A stretch of DNA of 64,000 bases from Immundisolibacter sp049322795. GTDB lineage: Bacteria > Pseudomonadota > Gammaproteobacteria > Immundisolibacterales > Immundisolibacteraceae. The stretch's first letter is position 1; each line of letters opens with the position of its first letter. The notes under the pieces are model-generated. The model saw only the letters and a program-made list of their open reading frames with translations, was not told the DNA's origin and did not search any database. This document shows, piece after piece, positions 8,084 through 15,635 of this stretch. The stretch covers positions 55,628-119,627 of the forward strand of contig JBMOQH010000011.1 of NCBI GenBank assembly GCA_049322795.1. Reading direction: 5' to 3'. The position numbers were made by a program, and so were the translations under genes.

Positions 8084-8578
8084 TCAGGCCGGCTGGCGCG
8101 GTGGTTTCACGGGGCCGAGGTCGACCTGAATCGTCTCGCCCTTGATGCGCAGCGGGTAAGGCGGTGCTGACTTATTCAGCGCCGCCGCCCGGGGCAGGAT
8201 GCTCCGGCGTGGATCGAGGGCGCGAGCCCCTGATCCACGGAGCGCATCGCGGGCATGTACCGCGGTGCAGCGAGCGGAAAAATTCCACGGACGGAATTTT
8301 TCCGCATTTCCATCGGCATGCAGCGCGTTGCGCACCGCGTGCGTCACGCACTTGCCGCTGGCAGCGTCGAAGCCCCATTGGTGATGCGGGCATTTCACCG
8401 CCCGGCCGTCGAAGCTCGCATCGGTCAGGGGCATGTCCGCATGCGGACAGCGGCCGCGCCAGGCCCGCAGCTCGCCGCCCGCCGGCCAGACCAGCAGCAC
8501 GCTTTTCTTGCCGACCTGGAACAGGCCCATGCCGCCCTCGCGCACGGTGTCGGTGGTGCACACGGTGGTGAAGTTCAT
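8084..8578 (-). CDS. Rieske [2Fe-2S] ferredoxin with a repeat inserted in frame
   Basis: A 164-residue protein, about 50 residues longer than its paralogue at 852-1181. Cluster ligands are intact: CPHAD at residues 44-48 and CPHH at 63-66. Residues 1-90 and 141-164 together make a normal Rieske ferredoxin, the latter beginning YPLRIKGETIQVDL. Residues about 92-140 are translated from repeat copy B (8163-8305) and have no place in the Rieske fold. The insertion keeps the frame and falls in the loop before the last strands, after the cluster. Whether the protein folds is unknown. It is 33 bp downstream of the glutaredoxin gene. Confidence 0.8.
   Translation of the reverse strand: MNFTTVCTTDTVREGGMGLFQVGKKSVLLVWPAGGELRAWRGRCPHADMPLTDASFDGRAVKCPHHQWGFDAASGKCVTHAVRNALHADGNAEKFRPWNFSARCTAVHARDALRGSGARALDPRRSILPRAAALNKSAPPYPLRIKGETIQVDLGPVKPPRQPA
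8163..8305 (+). repeat. Five-hairpin dispersed repeat, copy B (inside the Rieske gene)
   Basis: Full-length copy about 143 bp long. Its terminal hairpin is perfect over 13 bp (8274-8305, GCGGAAAAATTCC / GGAATTTTTCCGC). Relative to copy A, the outer pairs changed from CTGA/TCAG to GCGG/CCGC, preserving pairing. The third hairpin also shows paired changes (GTGGATC/GATCCAC against CATGAATC/GATTCATG in A). Read on the minus strand it encodes AEKFRPWNFSAR...AVHARDAL within the ferredoxin. Confidence 0.85.
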
Positions 8579-8611
8579 GGCGCAGCCCGCCGGCAGCCGG
8601 CGCCGGGCATC

Positions 8612-8947
8612 TCAGCCCAGCCCCTGGTCGGCCAGCAGCTGCGCGAGCTCGCCGCTGGCGTGCATCTCGCGCACGATGTCGCAACCGCCGATGAACTCGC
8701 CCTTCACGTACAGCTGCGGGATGGTCGGCCAGTTGGAATAGGCCTTGATGCCCTCGCGGATCGCGTCGTCGGCGAGCACGTTGAAGGTGGCGTAGGGCAC
8801 GTCGAGCTGGTTCATGACCTGCACCACGGCCTGCGAGAAGCCGCATTGCGGCGCGGCCGGCACGCCTTTCATGAACAGCACGATGTCGTGCTTGGAGAGC
8901 ATGTCGCCGATGCGCTCGGCGACGGGGTCGGAAGTGGAGGTTGTCAT
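8612..8947 (-). CDS. Monothiol glutaredoxin, CGFS type (Grx4/Grx5-like, nif-associated)
   Basis: 111 residues with the CGFS active site (PQCGFSQAVVQVMNQL), preceded by VLFMKGVP and followed by WPTIPQLYVKGEFIGGCDI, all hallmarks of monothiol glutaredoxins that bind and transfer [2Fe-2S] clusters with glutathione. It is next to a BolA-family gene, its usual partner in a heterocomplex. A CGFS glutaredoxin occurs in several nif clusters, where it is thought to support cluster delivery. It is 25 bp from the BolA gene and in the same direction. Confidence 0.93.
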   Translation of the reverse strand: MTTSTSDPVAERIGDMLSKHDIVLFMKGVPAAPQCGFSQAVVQVMNQLDVPYATFNVLADDAIREGIKAYSNWPTIPQLYVKGEFIGGCDIVREMHASGELAQLLADQGLG

Positions 8948-8972
8948 GGCAGGTTCTCCTTGGACGGGAATG

Positions 8973-9206
8973 TCAGGCAGGGACTTCGGTTTGCAGCGCC
9001 AGCGCGTGCAGCGCGCCGCCCATCTCGGGGCCGATGGCGCCGTACACCAGCTGGTGCTGCTGCACGCGCGTCTTGCCGCGAAACGCGGCCGACACGATGC
9101 GCGCGCTCCAGTGGTCGCCGTCGCCGGCGGTGTCGGTGAGCTCGATCTGCGCGTCGGGGAAGGCGCGCCGCAGCAGGGTCTCGATTTGCGGTGCGGTCAT
9201 CGGCAT
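8973..9206 (-). CDS. BolA/IbaG-family protein
   Basis: A 77-residue BolA fold: TAPQIETLLRRAFPDAQIEL, then DGDHWSARIVSAAFRGK with the conserved H/W strand, and VQQHQLVYGAIGPEMGGALHALAL matching the helix after the H-Q-x-V/Y motif. BolA proteins bind monothiol glutaredoxins through a shared [2Fe-2S] cluster. The adjacent CGFS glutaredoxin fits this pairing. A dedicated BolA inside a nif cluster is consistent with Fe-S trafficking for nitrogenase. Confidence 0.9.
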   Translation of the reverse strand: MPMTAPQIETLLRRAFPDAQIELTDTAGDGDHWSARIVSAAFRGKTRVQQHQLVYGAIGPEMGGALHALALQTEVPA

Positions 9207-9255
9207 GGGGCGGGCTCCGGGCGGTGAATCGGGGGCTGGCAGCGCGGCGTCGTGC

Positions 9256-10068
9256 TCAGGCCGTGTGGCGCAGCAGGCGCAGGCTGCCGGCCGTGGCGGC
9301 GAGATCGACGGCGCGGAAGTCGTCCAGCGTGCGCAGGCTCGCGTCGGCGCCGGCGCCGAGCAGCAGCCCGACCAGCGCGTCGCGGCCGCTCGAGGCGCAG
9401 TACATCAGCGCCGTGGCGCCGTTGTCGTTCTGGTGGTCGAGGCGCGCGCCGGCTTCGATCAGGCGCGCCACCAGCGCGGCATCGCCGCCGAAGCAGGCCA
9501 GCCACAGCGCGGTGTTGCCATCCGTGTTGCGCGCTTCGAGGTCGGCGCCCAAATCAATCAGCTCGTCGACCAGGTCCAGCCGCGCGGCGCGCGCGGCCTT
9601 CATCAGCGGCGTCATGCCGTTGGTTGCCACGGCCTCGATGTCGGGCGTCGTGAACCCCTCGCGGAGCATGAATTCCTGCAAGGGCGCGCTCGGCACCGGC
9701 GCGGTGTCCCCGCCGGCCGCCAGCGCGCTGCGCATCGGTTCCAAGGCCTGCGCCAGCGCCTCGAAGCCGCCGTCGATGCTGTAGACCTCGGTGTAGCCGA
9801 AGTCGGCGAAAGTCCCGGCGAACACCTGGCTCGCGTGGCCGTGGTAGCAGTAGATCAGCAGCGGCTCGGCGCGCGGCAGGCGGCCGATCCAGCGGCCGAG
9901 ATCGCGCTCGGCGAGCGGCTCGGCACCCGCCAGGTGGCCGCGGGCGTAGCTGTCGGCGTCGCGCGTGTCGAACAGGCGATACGGGCGCGCCTGTTCGCTG
10001 GCCGCGATCATGAACGCCAGCGCCTCGGCCGCGGCGATACAGCGATACGCGCCTTCGGGCATGGTCAC
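9256..10068 (-). CDS. Rhodanese-ankyrin repeat fusion protein (nif-associated)
   Basis: 270 residues in two parts. Residues about 10-115 form a rhodanese domain with the active-site loop YCYHGHAS (catalytic Cys) and YSIDGGFEAL at its end. Residues about 140-270 are three to four ankyrin repeats (NGMTPLMKAARAARLDLV, DGNTALWLACFGGDAALV, NGATALMYCASSGRDALV). A fusion of this kind could deliver persulfide sulfur to a protein partner bound by the ankyrin part; rhodaneses such as RhdN occur in nif clusters. It lies 5 bp from the SagB-like gene. Confidence 0.88.
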   Translation of the reverse strand: MTMPEGAYRCIAAAEALAFMIAASEQARPYRLFDTRDADSYARGHLAGAEPLAERDLGRWIGRLPRAEPLLIYCYHGHASQVFAGTFADFGYTEVYSIDGGFEALAQALEPMRSALAAGGDTAPVPSAPLQEFMLREGFTTPDIEAVATNGMTPLMKAARAARLDLVDELIDLGADLEARNTDGNTALWLACFGGDAALVARLIEAGARLDHQNDNGATALMYCASSGRDALVGLLLGAGADASLRTLDDFRAVDLAATAGSLRLLRHTA

Positions 10069-10073
10069 CTCCT

Positions 10074-11690
10074 TCAGGCCGCCACGTCGTGCCCGGCGTA
10101 GGGCGCGGTGGCTTCAAGGCGGTCGTCCGGCAGCGGCACGCCGATGGCGAAGGCGTACAGGCTTTGCCATTGCCGGTCCTTCAGGCCGAGCAGCGCGTGC
10201 AACTCGTCGTCGAAATAGCAGCCGATGCCGGTGCCGCGGTAGCCGAGCGCCTCGGCGTGCAGATAGAGCACCTGGCCGATCAGCCCGGCGGCGCGCAGCA
10301 GTGCCCGGTAGCGGGCGGGATCGCGCCGCAGCACGGCATCGAACGGCGCCAGCACGGCGAGCGAGAAGCACGCCGTGGCGGCGATGTCCTGGTGGCAGCA
10401 CAGAGCGCGCACGATCCGCCGCAGGGCCGCCGGTTCGCTGGCGCCGAGCCGACGCAGGTCGAGGTGCTCCACGCCGCCGACGCGCGGCGCGGCGGCGAAT
10501 TCGGCTGCGAGCAGCGCCGGCAACGAGGCCGCAGTCGCGGCATCGCGCAGCAGCAGATAGAGCCCCGGCGCGAGACCGTCCACGCGGTGCACGAACAGCA
10601 GCAGCGCGCCCTGGGCGGCATCGGGCAGGCTCTGCCACGGCGGCCGGGGCCGTGCGAGCGTCGCCTCGAGCAGGCGCAAGAACGCCGCGGCGGGCATCAG
10701 GCCATGCCGGTCGTAACGCTGGCCGCTGCGCCGGCCAAGAATGGTCGCTACCGCGCCCGGGCCGCCGGCGGCGGATTCGGGCTGCGGTCCGGGTTCACCT
10801 GCGTCGCCGGCAGCCGGCATCGGCTCGGTGCCGGCGGTCGCGGCGACCACCTCGTCGATGATCGGCCAGCGGTACATGGGATGGCGGTCGATCGCGCTGG
10901 CGCGGCCGTGCCATTGCGCACCCGCGGCGCGCGCCGGCAGCGCCGCACCCGCGCCGGCATCGCCCCGCAGCGCCAGCAGCAACTCGGGCTCCTCGCGCTC
11001 CACGTCGTCCCGCCGGCCGGCGCTGAAATCGGCATGCCGATCGAGCCCCAGCAGCCGTGCCAGCGCCGCGGCCGGCAGGCCGGGCACGGCTTCGACGCGC
11101 CAGCCGAGCAGCGCGCCGGCGTAGGCGACGCAGGCCACGGCGTGCCCGACGTCGATCTGGCAGTAGCGAAACGCGCGCTCGCCGTACTTCCACGCCTCGC
11201 GCCAGATCACCGAACTCAGCCCCAGGTACAGCCCCGGCGGCCCGTCGCGCGGCGGCCAGTCGGCGCGCCGTTCGAGCGCGTGGTCCTCGGCGCGGTAGTG
11301 GTGAACCCCGTCGGCGAGCCCCGCGACACCGTGGGCCAGCACGTAGGCCTCGGTCGGGTGCAGATTGCCGCTGGAAGGATTGCAGCGCAGTGCCCAGCGC
11401 TCGACGCCGTTCGATTTCCACGCCGAGATGGCGAATGAAAGCTGCAACAGCGCGCCGAGCGCCTCGGGCCCGGCTTGCGCCGCCGGCCCCTGGACCGGCT
11501 GCTGCAGGCGCGAAAACGGCGCCTCGAAACGCGCGGCGGCGAGCGGGAGCACCTGCACCGGTGCGCCCTCGTAGCGCCGAAACGGCGCCGGCTGCGCGTC
11601 CCAGTCCAGCGTCTCCGGCCCGCGGGCGTAGGCCTCGAAGCGGTGCCGCGTGGCTTCGTGATAGCGGATGACGGTGGCGTAGGCGTCCAT
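10074..11690 (-). CDS. SagB/ThcOx-type nitroreductase-fold oxidoreductase, tandem-domain
   Basis: 538 residues from the ATG giving MDAYATVIRYHEATRHRF. There are two nitroreductase-like halves. The first (about 1-270) has LSFAISAWKSNGVERWALRCNPSSGNLHPTE, the FMN-binding Arg/Ser/Gly signature. The second (about 300-538) has LGRRSGQRYDRHGLM and GYRGTGIGCYFDDELHALLGL. Single SagB domains make azoline-oxidised peptides, but tandem proteins of this kind also appear in nif regions with unknown function. GGAGGG lies just before the start codon. Confidence 0.8.
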   Translation of the reverse strand: MDAYATVIRYHEATRHRFEAYARGPETLDWDAQPAPFRRYEGAPVQVLPLAAARFEAPFSRLQQPVQGPAAQAGPEALGALLQLSFAISAWKSNGVERWALRCNPSSGNLHPTEAYVLAHGVAGLADGVHHYRAEDHALERRADWPPRDGPPGLYLGLSSVIWREAWKYGERAFRYCQIDVGHAVACVAYAGALLGWRVEAVPGLPAAALARLLGLDRHADFSAGRRDDVEREEPELLLALRGDAGAGAALPARAAGAQWHGRASAIDRHPMYRWPIIDEVVAATAGTEPMPAAGDAGEPGPQPESAAGGPGAVATILGRRSGQRYDRHGLMPAAAFLRLLEATLARPRPPWQSLPDAAQGALLLFVHRVDGLAPGLYLLLRDAATAASLPALLAAEFAAAPRVGGVEHLDLRRLGASEPAALRRIVRALCCHQDIAATACFSLAVLAPFDAVLRRDPARYRALLRAAGLIGQVLYLHAEALGYRGTGIGCYFDDELHALLGLKDRQWQSLYAFAIGVPLPDDRLEATAPYAGHDVAA

Positions 11691-11702
11691 GCCCTCCGCT
11701 TC

Positions 11703-11717
11703 GCAAATTTGGTGCCG
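11703..11717 (-). promoter_or_regulatory. Candidate sigma-54 promoter before the SagB-like gene
   Basis: On the minus strand the sequence reads CGGCACCAAATTTGC, a good GGCAC-N5-TTGC match with the GG/GC elements ten bases apart. Transcription would start almost at the ATG (11690), which clashes with the GGAGGG ribosome site, so it may not be used for this gene. No TGT-N10-ACA site was found upstream. Confidence 0.35.
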
Positions 11718-11861
11718 TCGCGCAGTGCCCTTCAAATCAAAAGGTTACGCGCGCTATCGGCCGGCGGTTACGACAGCCGTGCAGGGTTTGAAGGGTTTGC
11801 GACGCGGCCCGGGCGGTGGCGCGACATGGCGGCGGGGTGGGAAATGCCGACCCGCCCGCTT

Positions 11862-12290
11862 TCAGCCGGGCGCCTTGCGCGCGTCGTGGGGATTGTCGGC
11901 CTGGTTGCGCATCCAGTCGGCCAGCCCCGCCATGCGCTCGTAGATCGCCGCGCGCGCCTGGGCGTCGGCGATGGTCTCGTCGAGCGCGCCGCGCATGCAC
12001 AGCAGCCAGGCGTCGCGTTCGGCCTCGCCGATGGGAAAGCCCAGATGGCGCTGGCGCAGGCGCGGGTGGCCGCGCTCGGCGGAGTACAGGGGCGGGCCGC
12101 CCAGCCATTCGCCCAGATACCGTTTGAGCACTTCCTTGACCGGGCCCAGATCCGGCGCGTGCAGGGCGCGGATGGTGGCGGCCTCGGGCAGGCGGTCCAT
12201 GCGGGCGTAGAACGCCTCCACCAGGCGGTCGATGGTGGCGGCGCCGCCGATGTGCTCGAACGGGGTGGTTTCCTGTTGCGTCTCGCTCAT
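11862..12290 (-). CDS. Group II truncated hemoglobin
   Basis: 142 residues beginning with FEHIGGAATIDRLVEAFYARM, the A/B helix region of trHb. The proximal His is in RQRHLGFPIG, and the following AWLLCMRGALDETI carries the conserved Trp of group II (G8). These proteins bind O2 or NO. In a nif operon it may scavenge oxygen or NO near nitrogenase; this is inference. It sits 13 bp after nifQ and ends the core nifEN-side genes; a 170-bp gap follows before the SagB gene. Confidence 0.9.
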   Translation of the reverse strand: MSETQQETTPFEHIGGAATIDRLVEAFYARMDRLPEAATIRALHAPDLGPVKEVLKRYLGEWLGGPPLYSAERGHPRLRQRHLGFPIGEAERDAWLLCMRGALDETIADAQARAAIYERMAGLADWMRNQADNPHDARKAPG

Positions 12291-12303
12291 GCCGGCCGGT
12301 CCG

Positions 12304-12843
12304 TCAGTCGCGCGGCGGCAGCGCCGGCCCTTCCTCCGGCCCGAAGCAGAAGGCGTAGTCGCTGCACACGGCGCACGACGGCGCCCGGCACAGCACCTGC
12401 GCGCGGTCGCACAGTTCCTTGTAGAGAAACTTTTTCCATTTCATGTCGCCGTGGTTGCGCGCCACCAGCGCCGGGAAGTACGCGCGCAGCAACTGCGACA
12501 GCGCCGCCCGGCTCGGCAGGCCAAGGTCCTGCCACAGGTGATTGTCGCCCAGGCACGCCACCGCCACCGTGCTGGCCAGCCACGGCGCCGCCTCGCCCTG
12601 CGCGAATTCCAGCAGCAGGGTGCGCACGTCGTCCACCTCGTCGGCGCGGTGGCGCAGCGCGGGCGGCAGGTCGGCGTCGGCGCCGGTCACGTCGTGATGC
12701 AGAGCCAGTCCGCAGGCGGCGTCCTGCGACAGGCACAGCGTGCCAAAGCGCACCAGCACGCCCGCGAAGGCCAGCGCGAGCGCGCCGTCCTCCGCTGCCG
12801 GCGCGGCCGTCTCGGGCAGGGCCTGCGCGGCGGCGGCGTTCAC
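12304..12843 (-). CDS. nifQ: NifQ, molybdenum donor for FeMo-cofactor synthesis
   Basis: 179 residues with NifQ features: MKWKKFLYKELCDRAQVLC leads into the C-terminal Cys cluster CRAPSCAVCSDYAFC (C-x4-C-x2-C-x5-C). In characterised NifQ this cluster holds an Mo-Fe-S species passed to NifEN/NifH. The N-terminal half is helical. It is 4 bp downstream of fdxB, within the nifENX run. Length and Cys pattern are normal. Confidence 0.93.
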   Translation of the reverse strand: MNAAAAQALPETAAPAAEDGALALAFAGVLVRFGTLCLSQDAACGLALHHDVTGADADLPPALRHRADEVDDVRTLLLEFAQGEAAPWLASTVAVACLGDNHLWQDLGLPSRAALSQLLRAYFPALVARNHGDMKWKKFLYKELCDRAQVLCRAPSCAVCSDYAFCFGPEEGPALPPRD

Positions 12844-12847
12844 GTCG

Positions 12848-13162
12848 CTACCCCGCCGCCGCGGCGTGGCTGTGGCACTGCTTGGGGCAGATGCGCGAGC
12901 AGGCCTCGCAGCCGACGCAGTTTTCCTGGTGGCTGATGGTCATCACCTTGCGCTCGTACTCGACGTCGTCGTCATCGTCGTCGGCGTCGAGGTCGATGAT
13001 GATCCGCTCGCCGTCCTCGGTGAGGCCGATCAGCTCGAACACGTCGCGCCCGCACACCCGAAAGCAGCGCCCGCAGCCGATGCAGCGTTCGGGATTCAGG
13101 GTCTGCACGAAGCGCGGCGTCCAGGCGCGGCCGTTCGGCAGGGTGACGCTGAACTCGGCCAT
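12848..13162 (-). CDS. fdxB: Nif-specific ferredoxin III (FdxB)
   Basis: 104 residues with two 4Fe-4S motifs: CIGCGRCFRVC near residue 26 and CVGCEACSRICPKQC near residue 82. An acidic loop (DADDDDDDVEYERKV) lies between them, as in nif-specific ferredoxin III. It would donate electrons or assist cofactor assembly. It is 4 bp after the DUF683 gene and 4 bp before nifQ, its usual place beside nifX-DUF269-DUF683. Confidence 0.93.
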   Translation of the reverse strand: MAEFSVTLPNGRAWTPRFVQTLNPERCIGCGRCFRVCGRDVFELIGLTEDGERIIIDLDADDDDDDVEYERKVMTISHQENCVGCEACSRICPKQCHSHAAAAG

Positions 13163-13166
13163 GGCC

Positions 13167-13364
13167 TCAGCCCCCCGCCTGCGCCAGCGCGGCGCGGGCC
13201 TCGGCCAGCGCGCGGTAGGCCTCGTGCGCCTGGGCGGCGATGTCGGGAATGGCTTCCCAACCCTGCGGCAGCTCCTCGGACAGGTCGTGCAGGTTCATCT
13301 TGAGCGTGGTGGCGCGGGCATTGAGCTGCTTCACGCGCGCCTTGAGCGTGTCCAGGTCTTCCAT
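13167..13364 (-). CDS. DUF683 (CCE_0567-type) small nif protein
   Basis: A 65-residue two-helix protein, LDTLKARVKQLNARATTLKM then LHDLSEELPQGWEAIP, followed by a second helix. This matches the CCE_0567/DUF683 family, which sits next to DUF269 in nif clusters and forms metal-binding dimers. It is 4 bp after the DUF269 gene and 4 bp before fdxB. Confidence 0.88.
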   Translation of the reverse strand: MEDLDTLKARVKQLNARATTLKMNLHDLSEELPQGWEAIPDIAAQAHEAYRALAEARAALAQAGG

Positions 13365-13368
13365 GGGT

Positions 13369-13833
13369 TCAACCGTAGTTCGCCAGTTCCGGGTACTTCT
13401 CGATCATCTCGACGCCGGCCGCCACCAGCTTGCCGCCCTCGGCGGCCAGCGCCTCGATGCTGTCGAAGCCGAAGCGGTGCACGTCGCGCAGCTGCTTGTT
13501 CACGGCGATCAGCCGGCCGGCCGTGAGCACCATGCGGCCGAAGCCCTCATGGGACATCTTCATCATGGGAGACACCATGACGCCGGTGGCGCGCTCGATG
13601 GCCAGGCCGACGGCGTTGTAGAACAGCTCCAGCCGCCACAGGGTTTCCGGGTCCGGGTCGCCCATCAGCGGAATGGCGCGGCGCTGCTCGCGGGTCAGGA
13701 TGTAGGGCTCCAGCAGCGTGGCGTCGGACTTGCTGTCCCACACGCCGTGCGTGTCCTGTGCGCGCCACTGCTTGACCAGCTCGCGCACGATCGGCGCCTG
13801 CATGGGGTCGTTCGCGATCGCTGTCTCAACCAT
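13369..13833 (-). CDS. NifX-associated nitrogen fixation protein (DUF269)
   Basis: 154 residues from the ATG overlapping the end of nifX by 8 bp. Characteristic segments are VRELVKQWRAQDTHGVWD, the REQRRAIPLMGDPDPET turn and the helix pair ending EMIEKYPELANYG. The family always accompanies nifX, and its biochemical role in cofactor maturation is not settled. The overlap with nifX suggests translational coupling. Confidence 0.92.
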   Translation of the reverse strand: MVETAIANDPMQAPIVRELVKQWRAQDTHGVWDSKSDATLLEPYILTREQRRAIPLMGDPDPETLWRLELFYNAVGLAIERATGVMVSPMMKMSHEGFGRMVLTAGRLIAVNKQLRDVHRFGFDSIEALAAEGGKLVAAGVEMIEKYPELANYG

Positions 13834-14239
13834 GTTCGAGTTCCTCGTCGTCGGGTTCGAATTGCCGTTCCTTGCCCTTCTGCAGCGCCTTGCGCAGCCA
13901 CGGCGGGGGCGTGCCGGCCAGCACCGCCTTGAGCTTCTCGAGGATCTCCGCGATCGGCTCCGGCTGGTTGACCTTGATCGGGTGGATGCCGAGCGCCACC
14001 ACGCGCGCCGCGCCGGAACCGCCGATGGCGGCCACGTAGAGGATGGCGCAGTCCTTGATGGCCTCCAGCTTGGGGGCGAGCTTGTCCTCGTTGCCGTCCT
14101 CCTGCAGGTCGCCGTCGAACTGGATGGCCTCCACCAGCGCATGGCTGTCGGTGCCGACGTCGTAGATGACGATGTTCTTGGCCCAGCCGAAGTGGGCATC
14201 CACCTGGGCCAGGTCCTGGGTGCAGAACGCCACTTTCAT
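13826..14239 (-). CDS. nifX: NifX, FeMo-co precursor-binding protein
   Basis: 137 residues starting MKVAFCTQDLAQVDAHFGWA, the typical NifX opening. The body includes VALGIHPIKVNQPEPIAEIL with the conserved HPIKV motif, and the C-terminus ends in an acidic tail (EPDDEELEHG). NifX carries NifB-co or a later precursor between NifB and NifEN. It lies 37 bp after nifN and overlaps the DUF269 gene. Confidence 0.94.
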   Translation of the reverse strand: MKVAFCTQDLAQVDAHFGWAKNIVIYDVGTDSHALVEAIQFDGDLQEDGNEDKLAPKLEAIKDCAILYVAAIGGSGAARVVALGIHPIKVNQPEPIAEILEKLKAVLAGTPPPWLRKALQKGKERQFEPDDEELEHG

Positions 14240-14276
14240 ACGGCCTCCGGGGAAACGTGGGCGGGAGTCGGGCGGC

Positions 14277-15632
14277 TCAAGCAGCCGCAAGCGACGGCGC
14301 AGCGACATCGGTCAGGCTCCAGTCGTCGGGGCCGGGCTCGTGGCCATGAGCCATCAACAGATTGGCCACCTCGAAGATGAGATCGCGGCTGCCGCGGTAG
14401 CCGATGCCCAGGCGATGCGCGGCGCCGAGGCGGTCGAAGATCGGCAGGCCCATGCGCAGGAACGGAATGTCGAGCCGCTCCGCCATCTGCCGGCCGTGGG
14501 CATGGGTGATGAGCAGGTCGCAGCCGGCCGCGCGCGCCTCCAGATCCTCCAGATCACCGATCAGCACCTCGTCGCAGGGCAGCGCCGCGAGCACGGGTGA
14601 GTCGGTGGTAGTGACGGCGGCGGCGAGCGTGCAGCCGAGCTCGGCCAGGAACTGGCCGACGCCGTGCAGCAGGTCCGGCTCGGCGCCGAGGGCGACCTTG
14701 CAGCCGCCGGTGTGGAAGTGCCCGTCGAGCATGGCGTCCACCAACTGGCTGCGCTGGCGGCGGTATTTGCCCGGCACCGGCCGGCCGCTGTAGTCGGCCA
14801 AAAAGGCCATCAGTTCATCGTTGGCCGCGAGCCCCAGCAGCCGGTCGAACAGCTGCACCGGCGCGCCGATGTGCTGGCCCAGCCACTCGGCGGCCGGGCG
14901 CATCTGCTCGCCGACGGCCAGCACCAGACTCGCCGAGCCGAGCGAGGCGATCGCCTCGCGGCGCGTGCCGCCGAGCGTGGTGGGGCTGAAATCCTCCGGC
15001 ACGTGGCCGTCCAGCGAGCCCGACAGGTCCGGTACCAGCACCGGATCGAGGCCGAAGGCTTCGAGCGTCTCGCGCAGCTCCTCGAGGTCGGCCACGGTGA
15101 GATGACAGCCCGGCAGCACCGCCACCCGGCCCGGCTCGGGCGGCGCGACGGGTTTTTCCACCAGCACCTGCAGGATGCGCAGCACGGTCGCCGCCCAGCC
15201 GTCCTGGAAGGCGCCCTTGAAGTCCGGCGTGGAGACGTAGACCAGCGTCGTGTCGGCAAGCTCCGGATGGCGCTGGCGCACGAGCTTGAGATAACCCTCG
15301 ACGTCGTCGCCCTTGGTCTCGGTGAGCCCGGTCGAGCACATGCCGATGATGGCCGGGCGCGACTTGGTGTGGATGTTCATCACCGCCTGCTCGACGTTCT
15401 CGAAGCCGCCGAGCACGGTGGCGACCTCGCTCATGGCGGTGGTCTGCAGCGGGATCGATTCCTTGAAGTGGCGCACGAATAGCACCATGCCGAAGGCGGT
15501 GCAGCCCTGCGAGCCGTGCAGGATCGGCATGGTGTCGGCCAGCCCCATGAAGGCCAGCGCGCCACCGACCGGCTGGCTCATCTTGAGCGGGTTGACCGCG
15601 CAGGCCTTCTTCGAGTGCCGGACCGTGGCCAT
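14277..15632 (-). CDS. nifN: NifN, FeMo-cofactor scaffold beta subunit
   Basis: 451 residues, normal for NifN. KKACAVNPLKMSQPVGGALA and LHGSQGCTAFG give the N-terminal cluster ligands, followed by GFENVEQAVMNI and CSTGLTETKGDDVEGYL. With NifE it forms the scaffold on which NifB-co is converted to FeMo-co. Its start is 3 bp after the nifE stop codon, so the pair is translationally linked. Confidence 0.96.
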   Translation of the reverse strand: MATVRHSKKACAVNPLKMSQPVGGALAFMGLADTMPILHGSQGCTAFGMVLFVRHFKESIPLQTTAMSEVATVLGGFENVEQAVMNIHTKSRPAIIGMCSTGLTETKGDDVEGYLKLVRQRHPELADTTLVYVSTPDFKGAFQDGWAATVLRILQVLVEKPVAPPEPGRVAVLPGCHLTVADLEELRETLEAFGLDPVLVPDLSGSLDGHVPEDFSPTTLGGTRREAIASLGSASLVLAVGEQMRPAAEWLGQHIGAPVQLFDRLLGLAANDELMAFLADYSGRPVPGKYRRQRSQLVDAMLDGHFHTGGCKVALGAEPDLLHGVGQFLAELGCTLAAAVTTTDSPVLAALPCDEVLIGDLEDLEARAAGCDLLITHAHGRQMAERLDIPFLRMGLPIFDRLGAAHRLGIGYRGSRDLIFEVANLLMAHGHEPGPDDWSLTDVAAPSLAAA

Positions 15633-15635
15633 CGC

